64,000 nucleotides of DNA, from contig JAGFIU010000031.1 in assembly GCA_024103355.1 (NCBI GenBank), positions 1 to 64,000 on the forward strand, given 5' to 3'. The notes below the pieces were generated by a model, which was not told where the DNA came from, ran no database searches, and saw nothing but the letters and a program-made list of their open reading frames with translations. The DNA is from Bacteroidota bacterium (GTDB taxonomy: Bacteria; Bacteroidota; Bacteroidia; NS11-12g; UBA955). The stretch's first letter is position 1, and each line of letters opens with the position of its first letter. The position numbers and the translations under genes were made by a program. Below, one piece after another: positions 1-8,654 of the stretch.

Positions 1-146
1 ATGAATCTAAAGACCTGAATGAAGGGTGGGACGGTAAATTTAATGGCGTGGATTGCAAACAAGATGTGTATACTTATATGGTGAAAGTTACTGGGTTTGA
101 TGGTAAAGAATATGAGTATAAAGGAACAGTAACACTACTGAGATAA
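1..146 (+). CDS. C-terminal end of a CHU_C (T9SS type B sorting domain) secreted protein, partial
   Basis: The window opens inside a gene whose reading frame runs from base 3 to a TAA at 144-146. The 47 visible residues are the end of a gliding-motility-associated C-terminal (CHU_C, type B) sorting domain, with the hallmark NEGWDGKFNG and DVYTY blocks and a final basic residue. 37 of 47 residues are identical to the end of the next gene (2532-2675), so the two are tandem paralogues. Proteins with this domain are exported by the type IX secretion system and sorted to the cell surface. The N-terminal part, and so the passenger type, lies outside the window. Confidence 0.85.
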   Translation, partial: ESKDLNEGWDGKFNGVDCKQDVYTYMVKVTGFDGKEYEYKGTVTLLR

Positions 147-176
147 TTATCTCATTGAAGGCTGGTAAGCGCAAAT

Positions 177-213
177 AATATGGGACAGCCTTTAAGGTTG
201 TCCCATATTTTCA
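177..213 (+). terminator. Intrinsic terminator after the first CHU_C gene
   Basis: Arms 177-187 and 199-209 form a perfect 11-bp stem (AATATGGGACA). It extends inward by three pairs (G188-T198, C189-G197, C190-G196) to a 5-base TTTAA loop and is followed by a short T-rich stretch. It sits 30 bases past the stop of the partial gene and just before the start of the next one. Confidence 0.75.
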
Positions 214-224
214 TATAACATTGA

Positions 225-2675
225 ATGAACATGGCTCAAAATTTCTTACAATTTGGCAGGTTCGGAAAATGCTCTAGATTATTTATATTTAGTGTTTTGA
301 ATTTGTTTGCAATAATATCTTCAAAAAATATTAATGCAAGTCATTTAATGGGTGCAGATATTACATGGCAATGTATTGATAGCCTTCGATTTAAAGTAAC
401 ATTAGCATTTTACCGCGATTGTAGAGGCGTGTCAATGTCTGATACTAGACTCATAAGTTTAAACTGCGTAAATAATAGTAATAAGTTTCCTTCAATCTTA
501 TTGGACATGAAAAATGTATCTATTAGAGATGTTACACCAACGTGTACCAATAATAAACCATGTAACCCGGCAAATACTTCAGGAAGTAGTTATGGTATAG
601 AAGAACTACTATACATAGGAATTATGGATTTTAGAAAAGGTGATTTAGGAAAAATGGTGCTTGATGGGTGCGGTAGATTTTCTCTCGAATTCCAAGAATG
701 CTGTCGAAATTCATATATCACAACAGGCATGGAATCACAGATTTTTTCAAATGATGCAGAAATAGATATTTGTAATATAAGACTCACAGGTTTAAAAGGT
801 TGTGACAATAGTCCGGAGCTCAGAAATCCACCCGAAGGTTATATTTGTTGCAATCAAGAATTTTACTTTAATAATGGTGCGGTAGATAAAGATGGGGATT
901 CCTTAGTATATTCTTTGGTAACACCAAAGAATTTTTTAGGAAGTGACTTCATATATTATCATCCATTCGATTCAATATGGCCTATGTCAGGATATTGCAC
1001 ATATTCTTCAAAGTGTCCTTGTAAAGCCGGCAATTCACAAAGAAAAACTGAAGGCATTTGTTTTGATTCACAAACAGGAGACTTGTCATTTGTCCCTATT
1101 AACTGTAATGAAGTAGGGATATTAACAATTAAGATAGAACAATATAGATTTGAAAAATCACTATCAAAATGGATATATATTGGTTTTACAAAACGAGATA
1201 TACAATTAATCGTAACCAATTGTAACAATAATAACCCCCCATTTTTCAAAGGAAGTCAACATTCTGAGGTTTGTGAAGGTGAAAAGATATGTATGAATAT
1301 AATTGCTGAAGACAAAATGTTTAATAAGGATGGGAATATTCAACAATGGGTGGATACAATTAATCTTACCTGGAATTATGGAATACCAAACGCTACGTTT
1401 AATATAGGTAATCCTTATTTCACTTCTATGAACCAAGATTTTTTTTCAGTCAGAGAAGCTGAGATTTGTTGGCAAACCCAAAAAGGTGATGGCAGGGATA
1501 ACCCGTACACATTTACTGTAACAGCAAGAGATAATGCATGTCCAAGAAATGCAATAACATCAAAAAGTTTTACCATTACGGTAAAAAAGGAATGGAGTTA
1601 TCTTAATATTACTAACCAAGATCCTCTCAAATTATGTGGTTTGAAACCGATTACAATTAATTATAGCTCAAATCTCAGAGATGATGAAATAAGTTGGCAG
1701 CATAATGGTAAAGGCTTTTTTAATGAGGACACTTTAGGGAATACCACTTATACACCACACAAGAATGACTTTATATCAGGAAAAGTCCAGATACGTCTAA
1801 GTAATAAACAAGTCAATGCTTGTAACAACCCCTCTGACAGTATTTTATTTCTAATAAGACCATATCCTGAATTCACTTTTGAAGCATTTCCAACTCAAGG
1901 ATGTCAGCCGCTTACGGTAGATTTTAAATCAAAAATCATTAACCCCGAAGATGATAATGTCAGTTATTTTTGGGAATTAGACTCACAAACCAGAACCTCC
2001 AGTGATCCTAACCCAAAATCAATTATTTATGATAAAGCAGGCATCTATAATATAAAACTAACAGTCAGAGATAATATAGCAGATTGCGAAACAGAGCTTA
2101 TAAAATATAAATATATCAGTGTTTTCCCGAATCCAAAAGCTTCATTTATTACAAAGCCGGAAAATAAAGTTTCAATTGCATATCAAAAAGTCATAATTAA
2201 GGATTACAGTTCTATCGAAGAAGGACAGATTCATTATTTGTGGGATTTCGGAACACCTTTCTCAAATAATATTTCTGAGGAAAGAGAACCTGAGTTTTAT
2301 TATGACAGAATTGGCAGATATTTAATTTCACTAATTCTTACTTCAGATAAAGGATGCAAAGATACCGCTGAACAATGGATAGAGGTGGCCCCTGATGTAA
2401 TCGTCTTTTTCCCGAACGTTTTTAGCCCTAATAATTCAGGTCCTTATTTAAATAATAAATTTTATGTTAGTGTACAAGGTATAATCGATTTTGATGTTAA
2501 GATATTCAATCGTTGGGGTGAAAAAATATATGAATCAAAAGACCCGAATGAAGGATGGGATGGCAAATTTAATGGTATTGACTGCAAACAAGATGTTTAT
2601 ACCTTCATAATTACGGTAATAGGAATTGATGGCAAAGAATATGATTATAAGGGAACTTTAACCTTATTGCGATAA
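225..2675 (+). CDS. Secreted PKD-repeat protein with T9SS type B (CHU_C) sorting domain
   Basis: 816 residues. A hydrophobic export signal lies at about residues 18-38. The mature part begins with the SHLMGADITW...YRDC module that recurs in Bacteroidota surface proteins, and the N-terminal half is rich in cysteine (CC pairs around residues 160-210). Two PKD-like beta domains lie at about 547-635 and 640-725. The type B sorting domain fills about 730-816 and ends in a basic residue. By family knowledge such proteins cross the outer membrane through SprA and are held on the surface or released; adhesion or matrix roles are typical but not shown here. The start at 225 was chosen; ATG at 231 is an in-frame alternative. 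No strong TAnnTTTG promoter was seen. It has a tandem paralogue upstream. Confidence 0.85.
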   Translation: MNMAQNFLQFGRFGKCSRLFIFSVLNLFAIISSKNINASHLMGADITWQCIDSLRFKVTLAFYRDCRGVSMSDTRLISLNCVNNSNKFPSILLDMKNVSIRDVTPTCTNNKPCNPANTSGSSYGIEELLYIGIMDFRKGDLGKMVLDGCGRFSLEFQECCRNSYITTGMESQIFSNDAEIDICNIRLTGLKGCDNSPELRNPPEGYICCNQEFYFNNGAVDKDGDSLVYSLVTPKNFLGSDFIYYHPFDSIWPMSGYCTYSSKCPCKAGNSQRKTEGICFDSQTGDLSFVPINCNEVGILTIKIEQYRFEKSLSKWIYIGFTKRDIQLIVTNCNNNNPPFFKGSQHSEVCEGEKICMNIIAEDKMFNKDGNIQQWVDTINLTWNYGIPNATFNIGNPYFTSMNQDFFSVREAEICWQTQKGDGRDNPYTFTVTARDNACPRNAITSKSFTITVKKEWSYLNITNQDPLKLCGLKPITINYSSNLRDDEISWQHNGKGFFNEDTLGNTTYTPHKNDFISGKVQIRLSNKQVNACNNPSDSILFLIRPYPEFTFEAFPTQGCQPLTVDFKSKIINPEDDNVSYFWELDSQTRTSSDPNPKSIIYDKAGIYNIKLTVRDNIADCETELIKYKYISVFPNPKASFITKPENKVSIAYQKVIIKDYSSIEEGQIHYLWDFGTPFSNNISEEREPEFYYDRIGRYLISLILTSDKGCKDTAEQWIEVAPDVIVFFPNVFSPNNSGPYLNNKFYVSVQGIIDFDVKIFNRWGEKIYESKDPNEGWDGKFNGIDCKQDVYTFIITVIGIDGKEYDYKGTLTLLR

Positions 2676-2740
2676 TTAATAACATTGAAACATTATATAA
2701 TGTATGTTATAAATACTTCGTATTCTTAACACAACAATGT

Positions 2741-4783
2741 CTATAGTCGCCACCTCAACTGTACTTTTATATCAGTTGCTTTATTTCCTATGATTTTATC
2801 TACTCCACTACCAATTGAATTAACATTGTTATAAACTGTCCTTGAAACCTTGACCCACAAATCAAGTCCTTTTGTTAATCTGGTCTTGGAAAGCAAATAA
2901 ACTCTTGACCCTGAGTTTTGAAAAGCCGTTACAGAGAAAGAGTATAAGACAGCACTTTCATAGGTGTAGATGCGTGTATCATAACTATCAATATTGAACA
3001 TAGTGAATCTTAAACTGAGTCTTGTTTTTAAACTATTGACTTGTTTTGTAATATCAAAATAAGCTAAAGAACCTAATTGAGGCATTTTGTTGCCTATACT
3101 ATTTTCAAAACGTACCCATTCCACTCTAACTTTAATAGACAAATCTGGTTGCAAGAAATAATGTACATTCAATCGTGACTGAAGTCTATGTGTTTGATTC
3201 AAATCATTAAGGTGATTGGAGGTTTCACTTGTGTTAAATGCTTTATTTCTAAATCTTAGTCTGCAATAAATAATGAATTTTTTTCTTTCAGAGTATTGGA
3301 CTTCTGTAAGAAAGTCATGACCAACAGAAGGTGCATCGACCCTATACCTAAGCCAATCATGCGAAAAAATATCATAATAGAGATTAACATTCCATTTTAA
3401 ATGTGGTCTCCAAACAAAACCCAAATAACTGCCATTCTCATTTGATATTGTTGACGACTCGGTGAAAGCAGAGGAGTAAGTATATTGATAGTTAGCAGCA
3501 ATATTTCTATGTATAAATGCAAAGTCCAATTTTTTACCCAAACTGATTAAAGCACCTTGAATAAAAGAAATTCCATTGGATAGGTCAGTTGCTGACACTT
3601 CTCCAAATAACAATAAATTACCGGTCAAATAACTGTAATTCAATCCATGATTAAAAAGATTGTTCCCGGTGAACTTGAAGTGGTTATATAATTTTGGTTG
3701 TGGTTCAAAATTATTCTCATAAGCAGTGTTAATTAGTGTGTATCCTAAAGCTAACCCTCCTGAATGCCAAGTTAGATTTCCTCCTATGATTGAACGCTCA
3801 ATGCTATTTTTATTGACCATCTCTGTTTGTGTTCTATGTAATCCGGTAGTGCCAAATGAAGAAAATGCATACTCGTCCAAAGTATCAGATTCAACCACTG
3901 TTGCATCCATTCTATTGCGAGAATAAAAAACTGTGGATGTAAAGTGATTCCATGCTAATGTTAAGCCTGCTCCACGTAAAAAGTCATTTTCATTCAATGA
4001 ACGGTAAGGTCTTAATCCATTTTGATTTCGTTTAATATTGGTTATCATTGATGATTTTCCAAATGATAACCCGGAGGCAAATGTTAATCCTTGTCCAAAA
4101 GCAGCTTGAAAATCACCTATTGAAATATTTCTGATGAAACCTTTTTCATTTCTATAATTCAAATAAAATGAATTAAAATCAAAACCATGAGGATTATTTG
4201 TATTGAAAAAAGATTCTCCGGCATCTTTTTCTCCGGTAAAACCATAAGCTATTTTATTGTTATAGTCACCTCTGTATCTAAAAACATAACGATGTGAATT
4301 TCCTTCAAAAGCAGCAGGTAATGTGTCATTTTGAGAAAAATATCCTTGAGATTTTTCGAGCCTGTTTGAAAATAGGCATAGAATTTCATTCGAATAAGGG
4401 TTATCAAAATTATTTCTCGAATTAGTAATCATAAATGGACTCTCAACTACTTCTATAAAAGGCATCATTTTTCTGAGAGTAATATCATCAATCTCCTCAA
4501 TTACCTGTAATTCATATACTGTAAGAAATAATCCAAATTTCTTACGATGATTTATGATGGCTAAGATTTGAGTCGTTGAAAGAAAAGGAAAGCGACTTAA
4601 CTCATCATACTTTGCTGTATTGATATTAATTTTTCTTTTTCTGCTCAGGGCAGTTTGATCATATAAATCTTGATAATCAACAGTACTTTCTTCATTTTCA
4701 ATCCAATCTTCAATTTCTTGTTGCATATCTTCTTCAACCTGTGAGTATGATATAACAGGGACAAGCAGCAAAAAAAGCAGCAT
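2741..4783 (-). CDS. Secreted helix-hairpin-helix protein with C-terminal outer-membrane barrel-like region
   Basis: 680 residues from the chosen start. The ATG at 4783 is preceded by AGGAG at good spacing, opens a clean signal peptide (MLLFLLLVPVISYSQ) and lies just after the stop of the upstream gene; a longer form from 4849 would overlap that gene by 59 bases and bury the signal. After an acidic linker, residues about 50-110 form two ComEA-like HhH units (ININTAKYDELSRFPFLS, then FGLFLTVYELQVIEEID). The remaining 550 or so residues are rich in short alternating aromatic/polar strands, as in outer-membrane barrels. The function is unknown. HhH units of this kind bind DNA without sequence preference in ComEA, so a DNA-related role at the envelope is possible. 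It is the last gene of a minus-strand cluster with the barrel protein and ftsE. Confidence 0.7.
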   Translation of the reverse strand: MLLFLLLVPVISYSQVEEDMQQEIEDWIENEESTVDYQDLYDQTALSRKRKININTAKYDELSRFPFLSTTQILAIINHRKKFGLFLTVYELQVIEEIDDITLRKMMPFIEVVESPFMITNSRNNFDNPYSNEILCLFSNRLEKSQGYFSQNDTLPAAFEGNSHRYVFRYRGDYNNKIAYGFTGEKDAGESFFNTNNPHGFDFNSFYLNYRNEKGFIRNISIGDFQAAFGQGLTFASGLSFGKSSMITNIKRNQNGLRPYRSLNENDFLRGAGLTLAWNHFTSTVFYSRNRMDATVVESDTLDEYAFSSFGTTGLHRTQTEMVNKNSIERSIIGGNLTWHSGGLALGYTLINTAYENNFEPQPKLYNHFKFTGNNLFNHGLNYSYLTGNLLLFGEVSATDLSNGISFIQGALISLGKKLDFAFIHRNIAANYQYTYSSAFTESSTISNENGSYLGFVWRPHLKWNVNLYYDIFSHDWLRYRVDAPSVGHDFLTEVQYSERKKFIIYCRLRFRNKAFNTSETSNHLNDLNQTHRLQSRLNVHYFLQPDLSIKVRVEWVRFENSIGNKMPQLGSLAYFDITKQVNSLKTRLSLRFTMFNIDSYDTRIYTYESAVLYSFSVTAFQNSGSRVYLLSKTRLTKGLDLWVKVSRTVYNNVNSIGSGVDKIIGNKATDIKVQLRWRL

Positions 4784-4790
4784 AAATCTC

Positions 4791-5618
4791 CTATTGTTCC
4801 GTAGTTTTACCAAAATATATTTGAGAATCAAAAGTTGACGAAAACCCAAGTCGATTGTGATAACTAAATCCGATTAGTATCTTTATCGACTTTTCAATAC
4901 TAAATCCAAAAGTAACCGTACTCCTGAGAGTTGAGAACCCCGCCCGAACAGCATAATTGGATATAGGACTATATTCGATTCCGCATCTTAAATCCAAGGG
5001 ATATTTTTCATATATCTCAGCCTCTGTATATAAATAAGTGTTTGCAGCAACTTTATGACTAAATCCTAATGCCGCACTTGATTGAGTTCTTTCATCTTCA
5101 AATTGAGAAATTTTGCTCTTTGTCGGATTATTGATTTTAAAAGCTCCAATAAAATTTTTGTTAAAGGGAAACGTAAAACCTAAATTAAAAATTGGAGTAC
5201 CAAATTCTCCATAATCTTTTACATAAAGACCGGTATAACAAAGCGAAATACCCATTGCAAAGTTTTGAGCCAAGCGTTTAGAGAAAGACAATCCGGAACT
5301 ATATTGATAATAAGCAGAGTTGCCAAAAGAATAAGCGTAGAATCCAAGACACCCGTAATCTGAAATTAAATTAGAACCGACAGCACCGGCATTGAGATTG
5401 GTTACTCCAAACCTATTTTGAACACTTATTCCAAAACTACTTTTTTCATTGAAAGACATGGTAGCCGGATTGTTATTCACCGACCACAAATCCCTGTGTG
5501 TTAGTCCACAATTACCAAGTGAAGCTGCTTTTGCTCCGAGTACAAAGCCGCCTTCCCAAGCCTTGAGCTCCGAAGTCAATAATGCCATTCCAAAAAGAAA
5601 AAGCAGCTTTAATTTCAT
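4791..5618 (-). CDS. PorV/PorQ-like outer-membrane barrel protein
   Basis: 275 residues with a signal peptide (about 1-20, ending ELKA). The N-terminal mature motif GAKAASLGNCGLTHRD...SVNNNPATMS matches the pattern that opens PorV/PorQ and FadL-like barrels in Bacteroidota (glycine-rich segment, then NNPA). The rest is a regular series of amphipathic strands. PorV and PorQ take part in type IX secretion as shuttle or attachment barrels, but many paralogues of unknown role exist, and this one cannot be assigned as PorV itself. It lies 11 bases downstream of ftsE and 7 bases before the HhH barrel protein, so co-transcription is likely. Confidence 0.65.
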   Translation of the reverse strand: MKLKLLFLFGMALLTSELKAWEGGFVLGAKAASLGNCGLTHRDLWSVNNNPATMSFNEKSSFGISVQNRFGVTNLNAGAVGSNLISDYGCLGFYAYSFGNSAYYQYSSGLSFSKRLAQNFAMGISLCYTGLYVKDYGEFGTPIFNLGFTFPFNKNFIGAFKINNPTKSKISQFEDERTQSSAALGFSHKVAANTYLYTEAEIYEKYPLDLRCGIEYSPISNYAVRAGFSTLRSTVTFGFSIEKSIKILIGFSYHNRLGFSSTFDSQIYFGKTTEQ

Positions 5619-5629
5619 TATTTACTATA

Positions 5630-6328
5630 TTATAACCTAACACCTCGGGAATCCTCTAATGACTCAATCTTACCTAAATTAATCTTAAATACCTTTGCAG
5701 GAAATTTTTCTAACAGAACAAAATCATGGGTTGCCATTAATACAGAAGCATTTTCTTCTTTTGAAATTTCCATTAATAATTTGACAATATCTTCACTCAA
5801 ATCCGGGTCTAAGTTTCCGGTTGGCTCATCTGCTAAAATCAGCTCCGGAGAGTTAAGAATAGCACGAGCAATTACCAATCTTTGTTGTTCTCCCCCTGAG
5901 AGTTGATGAGGCATCTTATAATCTTTAGTGGAAAGTCCAACCAAATCAAGCACCTCTCTTGCCCTATTTTTCATTTTAGTTGCATCCTTCCATCCTGTTG
6001 CACTCAAAACAAAAAGTAGGTTATCCATTACATTTCTATCTGTCAATAATTGAAAATCTTGAAAAACAATTCCAAGCTTTCTTCTAAGTTTGGGTACTTG
6101 GCTGCGTTTAAGTTTTCTTAAATCAAATCCGGCTACTTCTCCACTACCCTCTTGAAGTTTTAATTCTCCATATAATGTTTTTAGAAATGTTGACTTTCCT
6201 CCTCCTGTTTTTCCAATTAAATATGCAAATTCTCCTTTCCTGAGCTCTAAATCAATCTGGTTTAAAATCAGATTATTCTCATTAAAGAAGTCAGCAGCAT
6301 GAATCGATATTACGTTTGAATTGTCCAT
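5630..6328 (-). CDS. ftsE: Cell division ABC ATPase FtsE
   Basis: 232 residues, the usual size. Walker A GKTGGGKS is at 39-46, the Q-loop VFQDF at about 88-92, the ABC signature LSGGEQQR at 143-150, Walker B ELILADEPT at 162-170 and the switch ATHD near 197. The long LR-rich stretch between Walker A and the Q-loop (RRKLGIVFQDFQLL) is typical of FtsE. FtsE works with the membrane protein FtsX to activate peptidoglycan hydrolases at the septum and envelope. No ftsX is adjacent, so the partner must lie elsewhere. LolD-type ABC ATPases are the main alternative. Confidence 0.88.
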   Translation of the reverse strand: MDNSNVISIHAADFFNENNLILNQIDLELRKGEFAYLIGKTGGGKSTFLKTLYGELKLQEGSGEVAGFDLRKLKRSQVPKLRRKLGIVFQDFQLLTDRNVMDNLLFVLSATGWKDATKMKNRAREVLDLVGLSTKDYKMPHQLSGGEQQRLVIARAILNSPELILADEPTGNLDPDLSEDIVKLLMEISKEENASVLMATHDFVLLEKFPAKVFKINLGKIESLEDSRGVRL

Positions 6329-6418
6329 AAACTACAACTGCAATTTTAGTATTTTCTTTTGGAGAAACCTCAATGTATTTTACTTTGACTTAAAGAAGGA
6401 GGGTGAAATTGCTACGCC

Positions 6419-6463
6419 AATAAACAAAAATGCCTTCCGAAAGGGAAGGCATTTTTGTTTATT
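6419..6463 (-). terminator. Strong intrinsic terminator after the lipoprotein gene
   Basis: Arms 6419-6438 and 6444-6463 are perfectly complementary over 20 bp around a 5-base GAAAG loop. The core is GCCTTCC/GGAAGGC flanked by A- and T-tracts, so the structure gives a U-run whichever way it is read. It lies 18 bases past the stop of the lipoprotein gene and separates it from ftsE. Confidence 0.9.
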
Positions 6464-6480
6464 GAGCTAAATATAAAAAC

Positions 6481-7377
6481 TTATTTCTTTTTGTATTCAA
6501 AAGTAATCTTACCCTTGTTTCCACATCCACAATCATTGTTTGCAGGATCTACCTCGGTAATTTTGATTACAACATAATCATCACCACCTCTAAGTTTAGC
6601 GATATAAATATCATCCACTTTAGGGCTTGAAACAGTAGCTAATTCTGTACCTGCAGCAAATGCAGTAGCGGCAGACTCTACAGTTGCCTCGGTATAATTA
6701 TATGAGTTTGCTTTGATAAATTTAGTTGTATTTGCGGGTGACCAACTACCTGTAAAACCTGCAGCACCTAAATCAGAGTTTTTCATATCTTTTCCTTCAT
6801 TAGCAGCATTACTAGAAAGTGATTTGTCTGCAACTAAATCAAATGCACCATCTTTAGTACCTTCAATATGCCAGAAAGAACCGGTTTTAACGGTAGCTAG
6901 CGGTGTTTCATTTGCAGTTGCGCTAACAGTGATTTTAATAACTTTGATTACAGTATTACCATCTTTATCTTCAATCTTGAAAGTGTAAGTAGTTGTACCT
7001 TCATTGTCACCTGAAAAAATATTCAAAGTATCAATATATTGAGTTTTGTCAGAGCCTGACATGGTAAGTTTATTATCACTTAAATCCTTTCCCTTAGCTG
7101 TATTAGGTAATGGAGAAGTTGTATTGCTTCCTTGTTGAGAAATTGAAAATTCTTTAAGGTCTGCTCCTCCTCCTGCTTTTATAGCATTCCATTTAAAAGA
7201 AATTGGTTCAGCTTTACCAACTGTAATCTCTGTACCTGAATGACCCAATACTTCAACAGACAAGGTTGGTTGTGGCTTGTCCGGATTACTGTCATCTCCT
7301 TCCTTTGTACATGAAGTAAACATCATTGTTGCAGATAGAGCAGCAATCATTAATGATAGATTAAATACTTTTTTCAT
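6481..7377 (-). CDS. Hypothetical lipoprotein
   Basis: 298 residues from ATG at 7377; a form extended upstream to 7410 lacks a proper signal start. The signal peptide ends in a lipobox (MMFTSC), so the mature protein should be lipid-anchored. A short Asp/Pro linker (KEGDDSNPDKPQP) leads into beta-rich sequence of low complexity (TVGKAEPISFKWNA; TTYTFKIEDKDGNTVIKVIKITVSA), which resembles Ig-like or PKD-like folds. The C-terminal part ends in NNDCGCGNKGKITFEYKKK. I do not recognise a named family. It is monocistronic, with its own -7 box at 7408-7415 and a very strong terminator. Confidence 0.65.
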   Translation of the reverse strand: MKKVFNLSLMIAALSATMMFTSCTKEGDDSNPDKPQPTLSVEVLGHSGTEITVGKAEPISFKWNAIKAGGGADLKEFSISQQGSNTTSPLPNTAKGKDLSDNKLTMSGSDKTQYIDTLNIFSGDNEGTTTYTFKIEDKDGNTVIKVIKITVSATANETPLATVKTGSFWHIEGTKDGAFDLVADKSLSSNAANEGKDMKNSDLGAAGFTGSWSPANTTKFIKANSYNYTEATVESAATAFAAGTELATVSSPKVDDIYIAKLRGGDDYVVIKITEVDPANNDCGCGNKGKITFEYKKK

Positions 7378-7407
7378 TTTATTTTTTTGTTTTAATTTAT
7401 GTGGTTG

Positions 7408-7415
7408 CAAATATA
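7408..7415 (-). promoter_or_regulatory. Bacteroidota -7 box for the lipoprotein gene
   Basis: On the minus strand this reads TATATTTG, a match to TAnnTTTG. The expected start of transcription, about 5 bases downstream, gives a leader of roughly 26 bases to the ATG at 7377. No clear TTG -33 element was found at the usual distance. Confidence 0.5.
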
Positions 7416-7547
7416 TAACAATTTATTAATGCATTAACTCTTAACAAACAAATTGGCCTCCTCAAAGAACTCAATTCTTTAATTCTTATCCACAGAATCT
7501 TTTATTTCAAAGCATAAGTTCTTTAATTTGCCATCCCAATTTCAGTA

Positions 7548-8654
7548 ATGGAAAACTATATTGTATCTGCCCGAAAATACAGACCCAAAAACTTCGATGA
7601 AGTGGTTGGGCAGAAACATATTACAGAAACTCTTGAGAACGAAATTCGCCTTGACAAATTAGCCCAGGCATTTTTGTTCACTGGACCTCGAGGAGTCGGC
7701 AAAACTACTTGTGCACGAATTCTTGCCAAAGTAATTAATTCATCCGGGGAAGACGACCCTAACAAAGATTACTCATTCAATATATTTGAGTTAGATGCAG
7801 CATCAAACAATTCGGTTGATGATATAAGAGCTTTAATTGAACAAGTTAGAATCCCGCCTCAGACAGGAAAATACAAGGTGTATATCATTGATGAAGTTCA
7901 CATGCTGTCTTCACAAGCATTCAATGCTTTTCTCAAGACACTTGAAGAACCACCAAAATACGCTATTTTTATACTTGCCACAACGGAAAAACACAAGATT
8001 CTCCCTACTATTTTGTCCAGATGTCAAGTTTTCAACTTTAAAAGAATTTCTCTCATTGACATTGTTAATCACCTAATAAAGGTTGCAGACAATGAAGGAA
8101 TAAAGTATGAAACAGAAGCACTTCACTTGATTGCAGAGAAAGCAGATGGTGGATTAAGAGATGCTTTGTCACTTTTTGATATGATGTCAAGTTTTTGTAA
8201 TGGAAATATTACATACAATGAAGCAGCTGAGAATCTTAACATTTTAGACAAAGACTTTTTCTTTAAGCTCACTGATATTTTCCTTATTGGGGATATATCT
8301 TCGTCCCTGCTACTTCTGAACGAAATTTTGGATAAAGGATTTGACACACAGTCTGTTCTCAGTGGACTTGCTTCACATTTCAGAAACCTTCTTGTTGCCA
8401 AAGAACCAGCTACTCTTAGGCTAATGGAAATGAGCGAGAAGCACATCAAAATGTATGCAGAACAATCACAAAAAACGGCTGCCGGATTTTTACTCAATGG
8501 ATTAAACATTTGTTACAATTTTGAGATTAACATTAAATCCAGCAACAACCCTGCTTTTTATACAGAGCTGGCATTCATGAAACTTTGTCATCTTCAAAAT
8601 ATGATTGAAGTAGCTACCACTTTAGAAGAACTAAAAAAAAAAGTGATGAAATAG
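7548..8654 (+). CDS. dnaX: DNA polymerase III subunit gamma (dnaX zero-frame product)
   Basis: 368 residues ending ELKKKVMK, produced when the ribosome stays in frame over the A10 run and stops at TAG 8652-8654. It keeps the AAA+ ATPase domains I-III and loses the tau C-terminal region that contacts polymerase and helicase in E. coli. The length and stop position relative to domain III are what a gamma form would have. Whether both forms are made depends on the slippery run being real. Confidence 0.6.
   Translation: MENYIVSARKYRPKNFDEVVGQKHITETLENEIRLDKLAQAFLFTGPRGVGKTTCARILAKVINSSGEDDPNKDYSFNIFELDAASNNSVDDIRALIEQVRIPPQTGKYKVYIIDEVHMLSSQAFNAFLKTLEEPPKYAIFILATTEKHKILPTILSRCQVFNFKRISLIDIVNHLIKVADNEGIKYETEALHLIAEKADGGLRDALSLFDMMSSFCNGNITYNEAAENLNILDKDFFFKLTDIFLIGDISSSLLLLNEILDKGFDTQSVLSGLASHFRNLLVAKEPATLRLMEMSEKHIKMYAEQSQKTAAGFLLNGLNICYNFEINIKSSNNPAFYTELAFMKLCHLQNMIEVATTLEELKKKVMK

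Noticed and set aside
4784-4849. N-terminal extension of the HhH barrel gene
   Set aside because: It would overlap the upstream barrel gene, lacks a good ribosome site and hides the signal peptide; the ATG at 4783 with AGGAG is much better.
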